Origin: Undaria pinnatifida | Taxonomy: Eukaryota > Sar > Phaeophyceae > Laminariales > Alariaceae | Direction of reading: 5' to 3' | DNA length: 64,000 bases | Assembly: GCA_012845835.1 (NCBI GenBank) | Contig: JABAKD010000002.1 | Coordinates: forward strand, 15,261,129-15,325,128 | Part shown: positions 46,701 to 56,290 of the stretch, piece after piece | How the letters are laid out: every line of letters begins with the position of its first letter | Position numbering within the stretch: the stretch's first letter is position 1 | Translations under genes and position numbers: made by a program | Notes under the pieces: model-generated | Seen by the model: only the letters and a program-made list of their open reading frames with translations | Databases searched by the model: none | Told to the model about the DNA's origin: nothing

Positions 46701-49700
46701 AATCTCTCTTAAACCGGGCGTACCTGTACTCGTCGCCTCCTCCGATGGGACGCGACGTGCCCGTGCCCTGCCTCGCAGCGTAGGCCAAGTCCGCCCAAAA
46801 TCGTGCCACGACAGCGTAGAGGGTAAACGCAGCCGCAGCAAGAATCACGTCGATCGAGTAGAAAGCCGAGCGGAGATTGATTGCAGTGGAAGAGATGACG
46901 TCTGCGTATGTGCCCCACGCCAAGAAGGCAATCACCACCCAGGCCACGCGCACTGCGTAAGGGGGCAGGGCGGATTACGGTTTGGGGAAGGGGGCTCGGG
47001 GTTTTCCTTTGCCGTGGCGTGTTTGGGCAGCAGGTCCAGCTATTAGCTCCTTTTGGGGGCAAAAACGTCCAAAGAAAGTGAGTGGCGACTGTACGATTAC
47101 AAGCAGGTCGGGCTACGGAGACAAGGGCGTCGCAGACGGAGTACTTGAACAAACAATACACGACACGTGCACTGCGTGACACTACATGTTACTACATGAC
47201 ACGACATGGCACTATTTGTATGGCGCGTTGACGCCATACTGGTAGATGAAACACGTCTCACGTCTCATTTACGTTGTCGCTTTGTCGCTGTACCTGGGTC
47301 CCGAAGGGGCTATCGGGACTTGACTCGGTTATTGGGACTTCCAACGGGACAAAACACGTCGAAAGCGTATGATGACGATTACACGACAAAATAATCGCCC
47401 ACACGAAGCAGCCCGGTCTACATACCAGCATACTATTAGTAGTAGTATACTAGTATACTAGTATACTAGGGTAGGGGGTTGGTCCGAAGCGCAGGGTCAT
47501 ATAATAGCTACAAGTTCTCCCTCCGGAGGTGAAATATAAGGAGGGGAATGCTAGGCAGAAAAACAAAAAGTGAGCGTACAACCTAAAAGCACATGACTTA
47601 GAAGGGAACGGTAAAGCAGACGATTCGGTAAAGAAAACAAGACCAAAAGGGTGACGCGAGAGAAAGAGAACGAAAAGTGCCGGTTGCCACTGCTCTGTCC
47701 TCTTTGTAATGCCGGCAAAAGCAGCGACTGGAGCTCCTTATGCAAACAAAATATGTATGGCAGCTCTGTACTATGAATAGTGGTGTTGTCTTAAATTATA
47801 GCATTATAGTAGTGCCGGTGTATTGGGCTGGCACACACCGGCACTATTAATGCTATGTACGTGATGCTGCGTTTCCCCGCACAAAAAAACACACACACGC
47901 ACGTCAGCAAATAATCACTTTTCGAGTAAAAACAACACGTACTCGTACCGTTTTTTTGTGCGTGCACTTTGCTCTTGTTTACGTAGCGAGAAGAGTGGTC
48001 TATCGTCCCGACCCTGTCATGTATGAATACATTTTGTTCACATAATGATAGTAGCACACAACCGATCAGGTGCACTTTTGTACAGCCACCAATACGGTCG
48101 TAGAGCGTACACTTCAAATGGCGGAGAAAGAAACACGAAAAAAACGATACAGTGAAATATCATCAGCAGAAGGAGCAAACAGCGGCAAACAATCCTCGTG
48201 CGTTTTTTGGAAAAACCAGCCGAACATTCTTTTTTCGGTCGTACGTATCAGAAGTACGAAAATATCATACTTACGTATGTGCAGAAATCCAGCCCCAACT
48301 GCTTGTTCTGACATGAGGAGTGTGGTGTCGCTTTCTCGTGTTGTCGAGTATACACCTGCCTAGCTTCCCCTGGCCCATTCAGAATAGACTACGCAACGCA
48401 CAATCACTGGAGATTTTGAGCCAGAATACTGGCCCAAACGCTGAAAGAGCCTATTATAGGACAGCGGCCGCAGTGGAAGAGCAGCAGTAGTTTTAAGCAG
48501 CAGCAGCAGCAGGCAAGCAGGCAGGGAAGAAACGACCAGAGCAGGACCGTTCCGCGTGCCCCCATGCTGTTTTCTTCCTGCGAGATGTTGTCTGGCGTTG
48601 TTCGAAGGTATCCCAGTAAGCATGGAACACAGAGTAAGCACAACCGCACACCCCGCACCACGGCCAACCAGTGGTCAGCTACAGCCATGCGACGGTCAGC
48701 TACAGATAGTCGTGTAGCAGCAGCAGCAGTAGTAGCAACAGCACAGTGGCAGCAGAGGCAAGCAGACTAGAGCAACAACAGCTTTCCCCCTTCTTCTGAT
48801 GTGTGGCAAGCTGCTATGGCTGACAAAAATTGTTGCTGACGACCTATCCTCACTACTTGTTGACGCACTAAACTGACGTCACCGCCTCCACCTGTGGTCT
48901 AACAAACTGACGTCCTGAAAGCTACTCCCCAAAAGTTAGAAGCTAACAGCTGCTTCGACGAAAAGTACCTGGTGCTGGCCACTCACGGTCGTTTGCTAGC
49001 GAAAAGTCCGGGGAAGGGCTCGGCTAGCGACCGACCACGCCAGACGAGTTTATATCTATTAATACTTCGAAGTACAAGTTTTCCCTTCGGAGGTGAAATA
49101 CACGGAGGGGAATGCTGGGTAGAGGAATGTAAAGTAAGCGTAGAATCAAAAATCACATAATAACGCAGAAGGGAACGGTAAAGCAGACGACTAAGAAAAG
49201 AAAATCAGACCAGAAGAGGGTGATGCAAGAGAAAGAGAGCGAAAAGTGCCGGTTGTATATGGTGTCACTCTTTTGTGCTCTTTGTAATGCGGGTGAAGTA
49301 ACACGACTGGAGCTCTTCACGCGAACAAAATATGTATGGCAGCTCTACAATCCATGGTGGTGGTGTCTTGAATAGCATAATAGTAGTGCGGAAAAAAAAA
49401 GAAAATAATATAACGGCATTAATACCACGTGATGTTATGTTTCCCCGCACAAAAACACGCACGCACGGCAGCAAATCATCACTTTTCGAGTAAAAACAAC
49501 GCGTACTACCGTTTTTTTTTCTTTGCTTATTTTTATACGCAGCGAGAAGGAGGGTATTCTATCGTCCCGAGCCTGTTATAAAACGATGTATGGATGCATT
49601 TTAATCACACAATGAAGTAGCACACAACAACCGATCACTCTTGTACAGCCATGGTCGTAGCACATACACTTCAAACGGCGGAGAAAGAAACAATAACAAC

Positions 49701-52700
49701 ATTCAAAGTATCACCAGCAGGAGCAAGCAGAACCAAACAGTCTTCGTGTGTTTTTGGGAAGAACAAGCCGAACAAAATGTTTTTTTCAGCCGTGCGTACC
49801 AAAAGTACGAAAAATATCATACTTACGTGTGTGCAGAAAACTAGCCCCAACTGCTTGTTAGGAGCTAATTCTGACATAAGGAGTGTGGTGTCGCTTTCTC
49901 ATGTTGTCGAGTACCCCTGCCTAGCTTCCCTTTGCCCATCCAGAATAGACTACGCAACGCACAATCACTGGAGATTTTGAACCAGAATACTGGCCCAAAC
50001 GTCACGCCAAAGCGTTTGGCGAGTTGAAAAGCCTAAGACAGCGCCGTACGCAGTAGGAGAGCAGCAGTAGTTTTAAGCAGCAGCAGCAGGCAAGCAGGCA
50101 GGCAGGGAAGAAACGACCAGAGCAGGACCGTTCCGCGTGCCCCCATGCTGTTTTCTTCCTGCGAGATGTTGTCTGGCGTTGTTCGAAGATATCCCAGTAC
50201 GCATGGAACACAGAGTAACCACACCCGCACACCGCGCACCACGGCCAACCAGTGGTCAGCTACAGCCAACCAACGGTCAGCTACAGAGAGTAGTGTAGCA
50301 GCAGGGCAGCAGTAGTAGCGACAACAGCGGCAGCAGAGGCATGCAGAGCAGAGCAACAACAGCTTTCCCCCTCCTACTGATGTGTGGCATGCTGTTATGC
50401 TGACAAAAATTGTTGCTGACGACCTAGCCTAACTACTTGTTGACGCACTAAACTGACGTCACCGTCACCGCCTCCACCTGTGGTCTAACAACTGACAGTG
50501 CTGAAAGCTACTCCCCAAAAGTTAGAAGCTAACAGCTGCTTCGACGAAAAGTACCTGGTGCTGGCCACTCACGGTCGCTTGCTAGCGAAAAGTCCGGGGA
50601 AGGGCTCGGCTAGCGACCGACCCGCCAGACGAGTTTATATCTATTAATATATCATGTCCACACGATTCGCGCATAGCATGCTGATAACCGTAATGCTGCA
50701 CGTTCTTTGTGCCTACTACGAGACAGTCGACAACATCGCACATGGCACTTCTAGAGTTTTAGGTCGAAACGGTTATTTGTGTCTTAACAGCGTCCCAATA
50801 GTGTCTCAGTAGTGTCTCAACAGTGTCCCAATAGTGTCTCAAACAGAAAACGGCGCAGCTACGGTCGCCCTCTCCCATGCACACACGCTGTGTGCATGTA
50901 CTTTTTGTTGAGCGTGCTGCTTGGCTTCCTTCGTATTGTGGCGTCTGGGGACAAACACACCGGCATGTTGACATGATATGCGCAGGTGTGTACGTACCGC
51001 AACATGTAACCGTGGAGACCAAAGGAGCTGCGCCGATCATGTATGCACTAACAATCTACTCTGTCTCTGTCTTTTTGTGTTATCGAGTTGGGTCTATCTA
51101 CCAAGCCGGGAGCAAGACGATGTCGGCCCCGGCCTCTTGCGAAGTACAAGGGTGTAGGTGTGGGTGTGTCTCTTATGCGAGGGTCGCGAGATACCATGAT
51201 TCGATCGAATTCACGAAGTCCGTGACTCAGTACGAAAGGAGTGCCGTGGCCTGAAGGAAGTCTCCAGCCGAGTGAAGAAACCAGAGGTGGCCTGGATGAT
51301 CCAGTCCCGATACCCTGTTAGGAAAGAGCCGCAGCCACGAGCATCTTCCCCCGCGTGAAGCAAAGGTGGTGGTTCAGGCGCTGACCCACCACCAAGCTGG
51401 GCATACCGACCTGGGAATATCCCGGTCGCTCTGCGAAACAAAAAAGCAAAACACGTACTCGTACACGAACCGGGTACAAAGATACAAATTCCTAACCCCG
51501 CCGCACCATCTACACTCCGATGAAGCATACATTCCTAATCCAGCCGCATCGTCCATAATCCGAGAAGGTACCATGCCGGATTCAGCAAGAAGAGGGCATT
51601 ATCGTGGCGGCTTTAGGACCGGAGGCACGCGAAGCCGTAGCGTCGATTCGCGTCACCCAGATGACGACAAACACGCATTATATGGGCGGACCGGCATCAC
51701 GAGGATCGCGCCGATCAAGGGCGTCGGGGCGTCGCCAGCCAGGCGGACGCAGGGCCTACGGCAACCTCGGGTGTTGGTGAGAAATTGATAATATTCACAC
51801 GGAAATGGTGGCTATGCTACAGGCCATGCATGGGTCCATGATACAAGCCTTGCGCAGCATAGCACCGAAGCAACCCCCTCCCACGTTTGACGGGGTCCAC
51901 ACCGGAGGACTGCAGCGAATTCATCCGTTCGTGGGGTGAGTTTCAGACAAGTACCACGGCCGTAGGCGAGGGTATAGCGATGCGAACATGTATGTCCGAA
52001 AACACGCTCGCTACCATTTGCCATCTGAGTAAATTACCCACCACCCGCGTTCCGTCCGGTGCCGAACTTTTGGACTTTCTACGCTCTGCAGTACGGCCTC
52101 GCAGCAGCGTCAGTGCAGTGGCCATGCACTACCGCCTACAGGTTGCAGTTGCAAATGAAACACCTCCACATAACGCATTTGAGGTATACAATCACGCCTT
52201 GTCCACGTGGGTAGAGACTCGGAATGCCATCACCGACGCAAACTGCTGGCACGTCTTCAAAGATGACAGAAATAAGTGAGGCAACTGGAAGTCTGCTGCG
52301 GGCAAGTCATTCAGCAAGGTGTTCGTTGACGCCCTTCGGCCACATCAGTATTGCGAAAGCGTGAAAAACGAGCTCATCATCGACGATACCGCGATGGAAA
52401 ATCCAGAAACCCCCAGACAACATGTATTCCGTTCTAGCAACCAAATGGCAACCAAATGGCCGGAAATGCAGCGAGTCGTCCCTTCGGGCCTGTTGATTCC
52501 TTTGGCGGGGTGCTGTGGCGTCTGGGGATAGACACACTGGCATGCATGAGTTTGCCTTGATATGCGCAGGCATGTAGGTTTTATGAACCATAACAGGTAA
52601 CCGTAGAGACCAAAGGAGCTGCACCGATCATGCATGCAATAATAATCCACTCTGTCTCTCTGTCTTTCTGTGCCATCGAGTTGGGTCAATCTACCAAGCC

Positions 52701-53386
52701 GGGAGCAAGACGATGTGGGCCCCGGGCTCTAAAGTACAGGGGTGTAGGTGTGGGTGTGTCTCTTATGCGACGGTCATGAGACACCATAGCACCAAGTGCA
52801 GCGAGCGTCAGGCTAACCGAGGGTTGGGGTTTGGACTACACGAAGCTAGGGGAAGGGATAGGGCCATACTAACCTTAAGGGTTAAGGATAAGGTAATGTT
52901 AACGTAGGGTTAGGGTTCATAGCACCCTTTTAATACAATAACGTACAGGGGTAGAGTTAGGGCCAACCTAGGGTTAGGGATGGGGCGCAAGGTTAGGTAT
53001 CCTAAGCACAAGAGCAGTGTGACTACATCACTCACGGGCAGTCGTTAACAACGTAAGCATCACCAGAAAATACACGTCACAAGAGCACAACACGGGTGTG
53101 ACTATATCACTCACGGCCTGTCGCGAGCGTGAGCATCACCAGCAATGCCTTCTGGGTTGTCCACGGTCGAAAAGCACCAAGCAGCGACACCATCGTGCTC
53201 GACCTGTGCCTGTCCCCGCCATCGTCTAGCGCCAGCAGCCGACGTCGCGGGCTGCTGTGGGCATCTCTTGCTCCCGCCCGGAGCAGTCTCAGCAAGGTTA
53301 CGCCGGCAATGAAGAAGAGGGCGCCATTGATTGCGCCCACTAAAACGCAGGCGACGAAGAGTCTGATTTCCTCGCTGGTCATCGCC
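32925..53386 (-). CDS. THH1/TOM1/TOM3-family seven-transmembrane protein, six exons
   Basis: Coding segments (minus strand, 5' to 3'): 53382-53115, 46952-46724, 44165-44041, 41937-41877, 41564-41423, 33170-32925. All introns are GT-AG, in phases 1, 2, 1, 2, 0. The sum is 1071 nt, or 356 residues plus stop, with no internal stop. Seven hydrophobic segments lie near residues 7-35, 76-102, 121-146, 186-203, 209-230, 241-266 and 278-299. Words typical of the family sit in the right order: WTTQK (74-78; plants WTTQKVFH), FWADLAYAAR (141-150; plants FWAEIYHQAR), VPIE (230-233; plants FPIE) and a Leu/Pro-rich last helix. Plant TOM1/TOM3 are tonoplast proteins used by tobamovirus replication; their host role is poorly defined. 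The C-tail has EEEPLI (327-332, acidic dileucine-like) and NPF (345-347). Start ATG 53382 lies 4 nt after a strong acceptor-like site, so an upstream exon is likely. Introns of 6.2, 2.6, 2.1, 0.3 and 8.3 kb are packed with repeats. Confidence 0.85.
33300..33545 (-). repeat. G-rich intronic stretch
   Basis: Several runs of 7-10 G on the plus strand (C on the transcribed strand), about 100-400 bases upstream of exon 6 within intron 5. Confidence 0.7.
33681..34386 (+). repeat. 353-bp tandem duplication in intron 5
   Basis: Units 33681-34033 and 34034-34386 end in ACCTGCACGCCCGT (first copy at 34020, second at 34373). They are about 95% alike. A 90-codon frame (33747-34019 and 34100-34372) is kept in both, but its product is unrecognised and recent duplication alone explains this. 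Confidence 0.92.
34934..35298 (-). repeat. Structured interspersed repeat, copy 3 (inverted)
   Basis: Reverse complement of the 4611-4995 family. It ends CCCTCAGTATTACTAGTATACTAG, again an AT-rich simple-repeat tail. Confidence 0.85.
35641..35716 (+). repeat. 14-bp minisatellite GTATGGTGTATGAT
   Basis: About five units; a TTAGGG-like tract lies just upstream near 35605-35625. Confidence 0.9.
36755..37780 (+). repeat. Composite tRNA-like repeat cluster in intron 5
   Basis: Three tRNA-like modules occur: CGGCTCAGTGGGTATAGTG with GAGTACGATTGTCACCC (37156-37220), GTGGGTAGTGCTATGTG with GAGTTCGATTATCATC (37444-37482), and TAGCTCAGTGGGCAGTGC (37577-37594). The tail module TTGTATTTTG...TATTTCCAAATTGGC occurs twice (36953-37060 and 37664-37757). 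The cluster matches 3010-3650 in part, with one block inverted. Confidence 0.65.
38668..39030 (+). repeat. tRNA-derived SINE-like element, copy 2
   Basis: Same head and body as 4242-4588, antisense to the host gene. Compared with copy 1 it carries an extra CTATTAATACTAG-like stretch at about 38713-38728. Confidence 0.75.
39260..40420 (+). repeat. Degenerate ~160-230-bp satellite, about six units
   Basis: A core GTGTCGACCCGGGAGAA-like word recurs near 39475, 39705, 39868, 40082 and 40270 (earliest trace near 39270). Each is followed by CGGTTT.TTGTC.CCGGT.TGT, GGGACCCTATC.TCCC and CCAGCCAATCA blocks. Units are much diverged, so the array is old. Confidence 0.75.
40586..40897 (+). CDS. Unrecognised ORF antisense within intron 5
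   Basis: A 103-codon ATG frame with protein-like composition (LRAWYLDTIMHGV, QWLRAEHAAYMATPLL, RRTRNVF-like basic end). No family is recognised and there is no partner exon or repeat copy. It lies on the strand opposite the host gene between the satellite and a minisatellite. It may be a fragment of an older mobile-element gene or chance. Confidence 0.25.
   Translation: MTKAAAPCFTPRRPSASLSTIRLYTQTVDLRAWYLDTIMHGVAEAGPVRASQWLRAEHAAYMATPLLALDAWLRQNIMKRTRNVFVARREGQSAWARIYPIEI
41105..41275 (+). repeat. 15-bp minisatellite TTGTATGGTGATATC
   Basis: About ten units with GGTG/GCTG variants. TTAGGG-like words follow to 41425. Confidence 0.95.
41276..41422 (-). repeat. Telomere-like words beside the exon 5 donor
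   Basis: GGGTTAGGGTTAGG and related words on the plus strand, so the intron 5 donor reads GTAAGCCTAACCCTAACCC on the gene strand. More such words lie near 41618-41648 inside intron 4. Confidence 0.7.
41423..41564 (-). CDS. Exon 5 of the TOM1-like gene
   Basis: Residues 228-275. VPIELPTRRRRVCHVGAVTG matches in position the plant FPIESKGR...HEVGSVT block, followed by TM6. The acceptor is ATCGGCACAG. The donor GTAAGC at 41422 runs straight into telomere-like CCTAACCCTAACCC. Confidence 0.85.
41877..41937 (-). CDS. Exon 4 of the TOM1-like gene (61 nt)
   Basis: Residues 208-227, nearly all one membrane segment (MSLCVIALLVVGVLVTALR). The acceptor is CTTACTGCAG; the donor GTAACG (41876-41871) is a weak but legal GT site. 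The phase fits on both sides (G+GT, then TT+G). It is the least certain exon because it is short and hydrophobic. Confidence 0.68.
42020..42690 (+). repeat. Degenerate short repeat CCTTAATTCTACATTA
   Basis: Loose ~20-25-bp periodicity of CTTAATT/ACATTACC words in intron 3. A ~60-bp duplication (GCGTAGTGAGCAGAC block) occurs near 42408 and 42668. Confidence 0.6.
43660..43737 (+). repeat. (ACT/AAT)n microsatellite
   Basis: Imperfect trinucleotide run in noncoding sequence of intron 3, upstream of exon 4 on the gene strand. Confidence 0.85.
44041..44165 (-). CDS. Exon 3 of the TOM1-like gene
   Basis: Residues 167-207 with TM4 (SSLIVFVAAIIVTLLQYLVW). The acceptor CCCCCAG precedes 44165 and abuts a GATATT/GATGTT microsatellite. 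The donor GTGAGG starts at 44040. The codon split with exon 2 (AG+G) gives Arg166. Confidence 0.78.
44587..45115 (+). repeat. 529-bp inverted repeat, left arm (intron 2)
   Basis: Pairs with 45576-46103 at about 98% or better by eye, leaving a 460-bp loop. Each arm contains a 60-70-codon frame starting MAEIRSEVEKLCAVKSLGQS (minus strand at 44683-44871 in this arm), unrecognised. Flanks show no target duplication. Confidence 0.93.
45576..46103 (-). repeat. 529-bp inverted repeat, right arm (intron 2)
   Basis: Reverse complement of 44587-45115. It carries a small deletion that ends the MAEIRSEVEK frame earlier than in the left arm. Confidence 0.93.
46117..46222 (+). repeat. 'ACTCCAGCTGTGAGATC' repeat, partial copy
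   Basis: Diverged left part of the 5807-5970 family (AATACACTTGAGCTGTG, TTTGCAAGCTGCGTGTGATACT). Confidence 0.6.
46530..46705 (-). repeat. 'GGGTATGATATCACG' repeat, copy 3 (inverted)
   Basis: On the minus strand GAGCCCCTCGGAACAAGC leads into TTATC/ACTC pentamers and GATTGGGTATCG, as at 56009-56110. It begins within 20 bp of the exon 2 donor. Confidence 0.6.
46724..46952 (-). CDS. Exon 2 of the TOM1-like gene
   Basis: Residues 90-166: the end of TM2, a loop, TM3 and FWADLAYAAR. The acceptor is CCCCCTTACGCAG before 46952; the donor GTACGC begins at 46723. The split codon with exon 1 (C+TG) gives Leu90. Confidence 0.85.
47510..50655 (+). repeat. 1.56-kb tandem duplication in intron 1
   Basis: Unit 1 (~47510-49072) and unit 2 (~49073-50655) share landmarks in order: TCGGAGGTGAAATA, TTTCCCCGCACAAAA, TTCAAATGGCGGAGAAAGAAAC, TGCGAGATGTTGTCTGGCG, GAAAAGTCCGGGGAAGGGCTC. 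Both end TTTATATCTATTAATA. Divergence is around 10-15%. Paired short frames occur on both strands (for example minus 48404-48688 and 50033-50359), but with frame changes, CAG-repeat Cys/Leu runs and no recognised family. I read the unit as noncoding. Confidence 0.88.
50937..52786 (+). mobile_element. Possible short non-autonomous LTR-type element, fossil
   Basis: Direct repeats 50937-51196 and 52514-52786 start TGTGGCGTCTGGGGA and end near CACCA/TACCA (TG...CA). A purine-rich GGCGGGG precedes the second repeat. The ~1.3-kb interior holds a gag-like stretch at 51540-52280 and no RT or integrase. The repeats are well diverged (roughly 15%), there is no clear target duplication, and the interior is broken at a few places. 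A simple dispersed duplication is the alternative. Confidence 0.5.
52840..53010 (+). repeat. TTAGGG-like words in intron 1
   Basis: Scattered GGGTTAGGG, AAGGGTTAAGG and GGTTAGG words without a regular array. Confidence 0.55.
53115..53386 (-). CDS. Exon 1 (first recognised) of the TOM1-like gene
   Basis: Encodes residues 1-89, with TM1 and WTTQKALLVMLTLATG at the end. It is preceded by a pyrimidine-rich tract and CCCAG at 53391-53387, and followed by donor GTGAGT (53114-53109). The ATG at 53382 is the only in-frame Met near the start. A 5' untranslated or short coding exon upstream is plausible but not located. Confidence 0.8.
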
Positions 53387-54524
53387 CTGGGTAATGGAAG
53401 GGCAACAAGAGACAAGAGAGTAGCAAGGGAACAATACGACAGGGAGGAGGGTTAAGAAAACGGTAAGACGCTTGCTATTGTCACCTCATGGAAGGCGCGA
53501 TGTCGTCCGCAATCCCGCGGAAAATAGTTAAGGCAATAACGAAAGACTGCTGCCTGGCACGTTACGGTTTCACGTGGACGTCTATAATATTATGCAGTGT
53601 ACCCTGGTATACTAGGACAACAACCATGGCGGGCGAGCCATATCGTACCCCTCCTATCCCTCTCCGAAACCTAAAAGCATATTGAAGTGTATGATTATAT
53701 ATTATACCAGTATCCTGCCTTCCACGTTTGATGGAATAACCTTGTTCATATTGCGCTTAGGGTGCAGTACTACTGCTGCTCAAGTTGGTTTTTACAGGAG
53801 ACATATAGCCACAGACTCAGCACTATTGATAAGTATAAATTAAAGCAGTTAGCCCCCCTCCAAAAAATGGAGGGGTTAGATTTTTTGTTTTTTTGCGGAG
53901 GGACGCAATATGATTTAATCATATTAATGGTGAGAAATACAAGGGCTCCGCTCCGCGCCGCTTCGCTCGCACAAGGAAGAATGCAACTGCATGTAAAGGG
54001 GGCAGAAAGAAGAGGCCCATGATTTGGTGCAACTAGCGACTTGATAATGCCAAGAGCGGGTTGTGCAGAGCTATTAATAGTTGCCCTGTGCTGTGCACTG
54101 TGCTGTGTGCTTGTTGGCGGTGTCACATTCTGATCGGCAGTGCGGGTGTAATTTGCGCGGGGGGGGGGGGCATAGGGACCGAGAGAGGACAATCAATTTT
54201 GAAAAAAGTTAAACGAAGAGTACAAAAACACGTACATAACGGTACCTGGTACTTCGCATCATATACCTGGTACTGCCGTATGTCCGAAATAAAGCACAGC
54301 GCAGTATGAAACAGCACCGCACCTCAGGGCAAGGTACGGCACCGCATGGCGCTGCGCTGCTGTGAGCTACATGTTTCTGAGCTGAGCTGGGGGTGAATTT
54401 TTATTGTGATTCAACAAAATGAGAGTAAGAACATCAACGCACTCTCCACGGCACAGCACGGCACAGCACCGCACAACACCCCGCAGCACCGCACAGTACC
54501 GCACCACACACGGAAGGAAACGCC
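53387..54524. other. 5' flank of the TOM1-like gene; no other gene seen
   Basis: A hairpin CCCCTCC-AAAAAA-GGAGGGG lies near 53857 and a C/G run near 54160. No TATA box or upstream exon could be assigned with confidence. Confidence 0.4.
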
Positions 54525-54720
54525 AGGGCACGCCAGGGAATGGCACTGCACGGCGCTGCGCTGCTGAGCTAGCGCAGCTGGGCGCTGCTGCGCGGAGCTG
54601 AGCTAATGATGTGATGAGCCAAACTGAGGTCATCAGGCTGGGACCTCTGGTATGATGAAAGCTTCGTGCAACTACAAAAAAAAAAAGTCAAGGAAGAAAC
54701 CAAAGAAAATGTTCACCATT
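54525..54720 (+). repeat. Interspersed repeat, copy 2 (partner 147-355)
   Basis: Same word order as 147-355. Preceded by a degenerate GCACA/GCACC pentamer run at about 54450-54510. Confidence 0.6.
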
Positions 54721-55989
54721 CCCCAAGTAACAAAAGGAGGCGGTGTCCAGGTAGTATGTCGTATTCCCAAAAACCAACTGTTTAACCAAGCAAAATTGGC
54801 TTGAGCCATCTCGAAAGGGTGTCCTGTGTTTCTATTCTCTATTTTTGGCGCCGGGTCAACCAGGAACTATTAATAGTACGCGTACTATAAGTAACTATAA
54901 TACCATTCGCTCAGGATTACCATCAACACTGGCAATGACATGCGCAGTATACGGTGTGCGGGATACCTTGCAATGAGACGTCTTAGCCTGACTATTACAC
55001 GGTGTGGGGGAATCTATAGCCTCATTTAAGTTTGTTTCGAATGGCCGCATCTTCCACCTCCTATTTATTTTCTGGATGTTTTGTTGACATCCTTTGATTG
55101 ACATGTCAATTGCATCTACGACCATTATTACTATTAATATTACTATTCAGGGTGGCCTAATGTTATGGAGTGCCGTCCGTAGATGAATAACAGGTAGTCC
55201 ACAGATTCCAGGTGAAACCAGGTGATGGTAGATGTCACACTCACGTCAAGGCCATCAGAGAGGGGGCGATAATGTAGGTGACGGTGATGGGCCAGGCAGG
55301 AAACCCCTCACCGTTCACTGCTGCTTTACCTGCCCTGCCATGTGCTGCTGTCTTTTAGAGTCATTTCTATAAAAATTGAAAAACGTCAGCTGTGAGTACG
55401 ACCGATAGAGTCCTTCTATAAATAGAGTATTGCCAGCATGTTTTGTCTGGTCAGCGAGCCATGAGGAGGGATGAATAAATACACTGGAACCATGGGCACA
55501 ACGCTCCCCAACACCGACAACCCTACACCCCCCTCGGCATACATTGACACAGCACCATAGAGGGACCTTATACTGTACCGGTATGTTATAGGTAGTGAGT
55601 TCACTCTGTTGGACCCAAGCAAAGCGACCAAAAACATCACTCGACATTTACGATAATACCACCCGTCGATATAGCCTATATAAGCGTGCAGCACTTCGAC
55701 TAATAATGTGCATCGCGGTTGCCGTCTAACTCAATGCTATACAAATCTTAAGGTGTCATCGCATATCCCAGCAGCCCAGGCTACCTCGTGTATATGGCGG
55801 AGCTGTACTGGTGCAAGTATGATCTGGTGTAAGTATGATCTGTTGTTGAAAGTATGACATGATATGATATGATACGGTGTGAGCAACCTTAACTCCTCGA
55901 GTCCCATAAGGGTTATTATAGTGGCGTTTGCCGCTTTACTCCCAAGAATGAAAAGGGTTAGTGGCGTTTGGCGCTACATTACGATACCG
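54721..55989. other. No supported gene
   Basis: Short frames only. TATTAATA palindromes occur near 54868 and 55132, and ATGATATGATAC words near 55855. Confidence 0.4.
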
Positions 55990-56290
55990 TACCCCTTAGA
56001 AGAGATTTAAGAGCCCCTCGGAACAGGCCAGTGTTGTTTCTCTTATTACACTTACCACTCGTATCACGCTTATCGCTCCTATCACTCTTATCTTAGACTG
56101 GGTATGATATCACGCACCAGTAGATTTGATAAAAGGCGTCTCAACCATGTAGGTTTTAGTATACCTGGTAGGCGTCACAAGTCGTGACAAGCGGATTTGA
56201 CGGCACTGTAATCCGTCTTCTCTTAGTATGGACCATCTCAAGACCATCTTACACCGCGTGCCCCACCGTAATACTAATGGATTCTTTGCC
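55990..56290 (+). repeat. 'GGGTATGATATCACG' repeat, copy 2
   Basis: Contains GAGCCCCTCGGAACAGG, TTATC/ACTC pentamers, AGACTGGGTATGATATCACG, GGCGTCACAAG and CCCCACCGTAAT in the order seen at 22590-22830. Confidence 0.6.

Noticed and set aside
47551-50359. Paired Cys/Leu-rich small ORFs in the 1.56-kb duplication as a gene family
   Set aside because: Much of the resemblance comes from CAG/CTG runs and shared ancestry of the units. Frames differ between copies.
53857-53877. Transcription terminator at the CCCCTCC/GGAGGGG hairpin
   Set aside because: Hairpin terminators are a bacterial feature; here it is just a short palindrome upstream of a eukaryotic gene.
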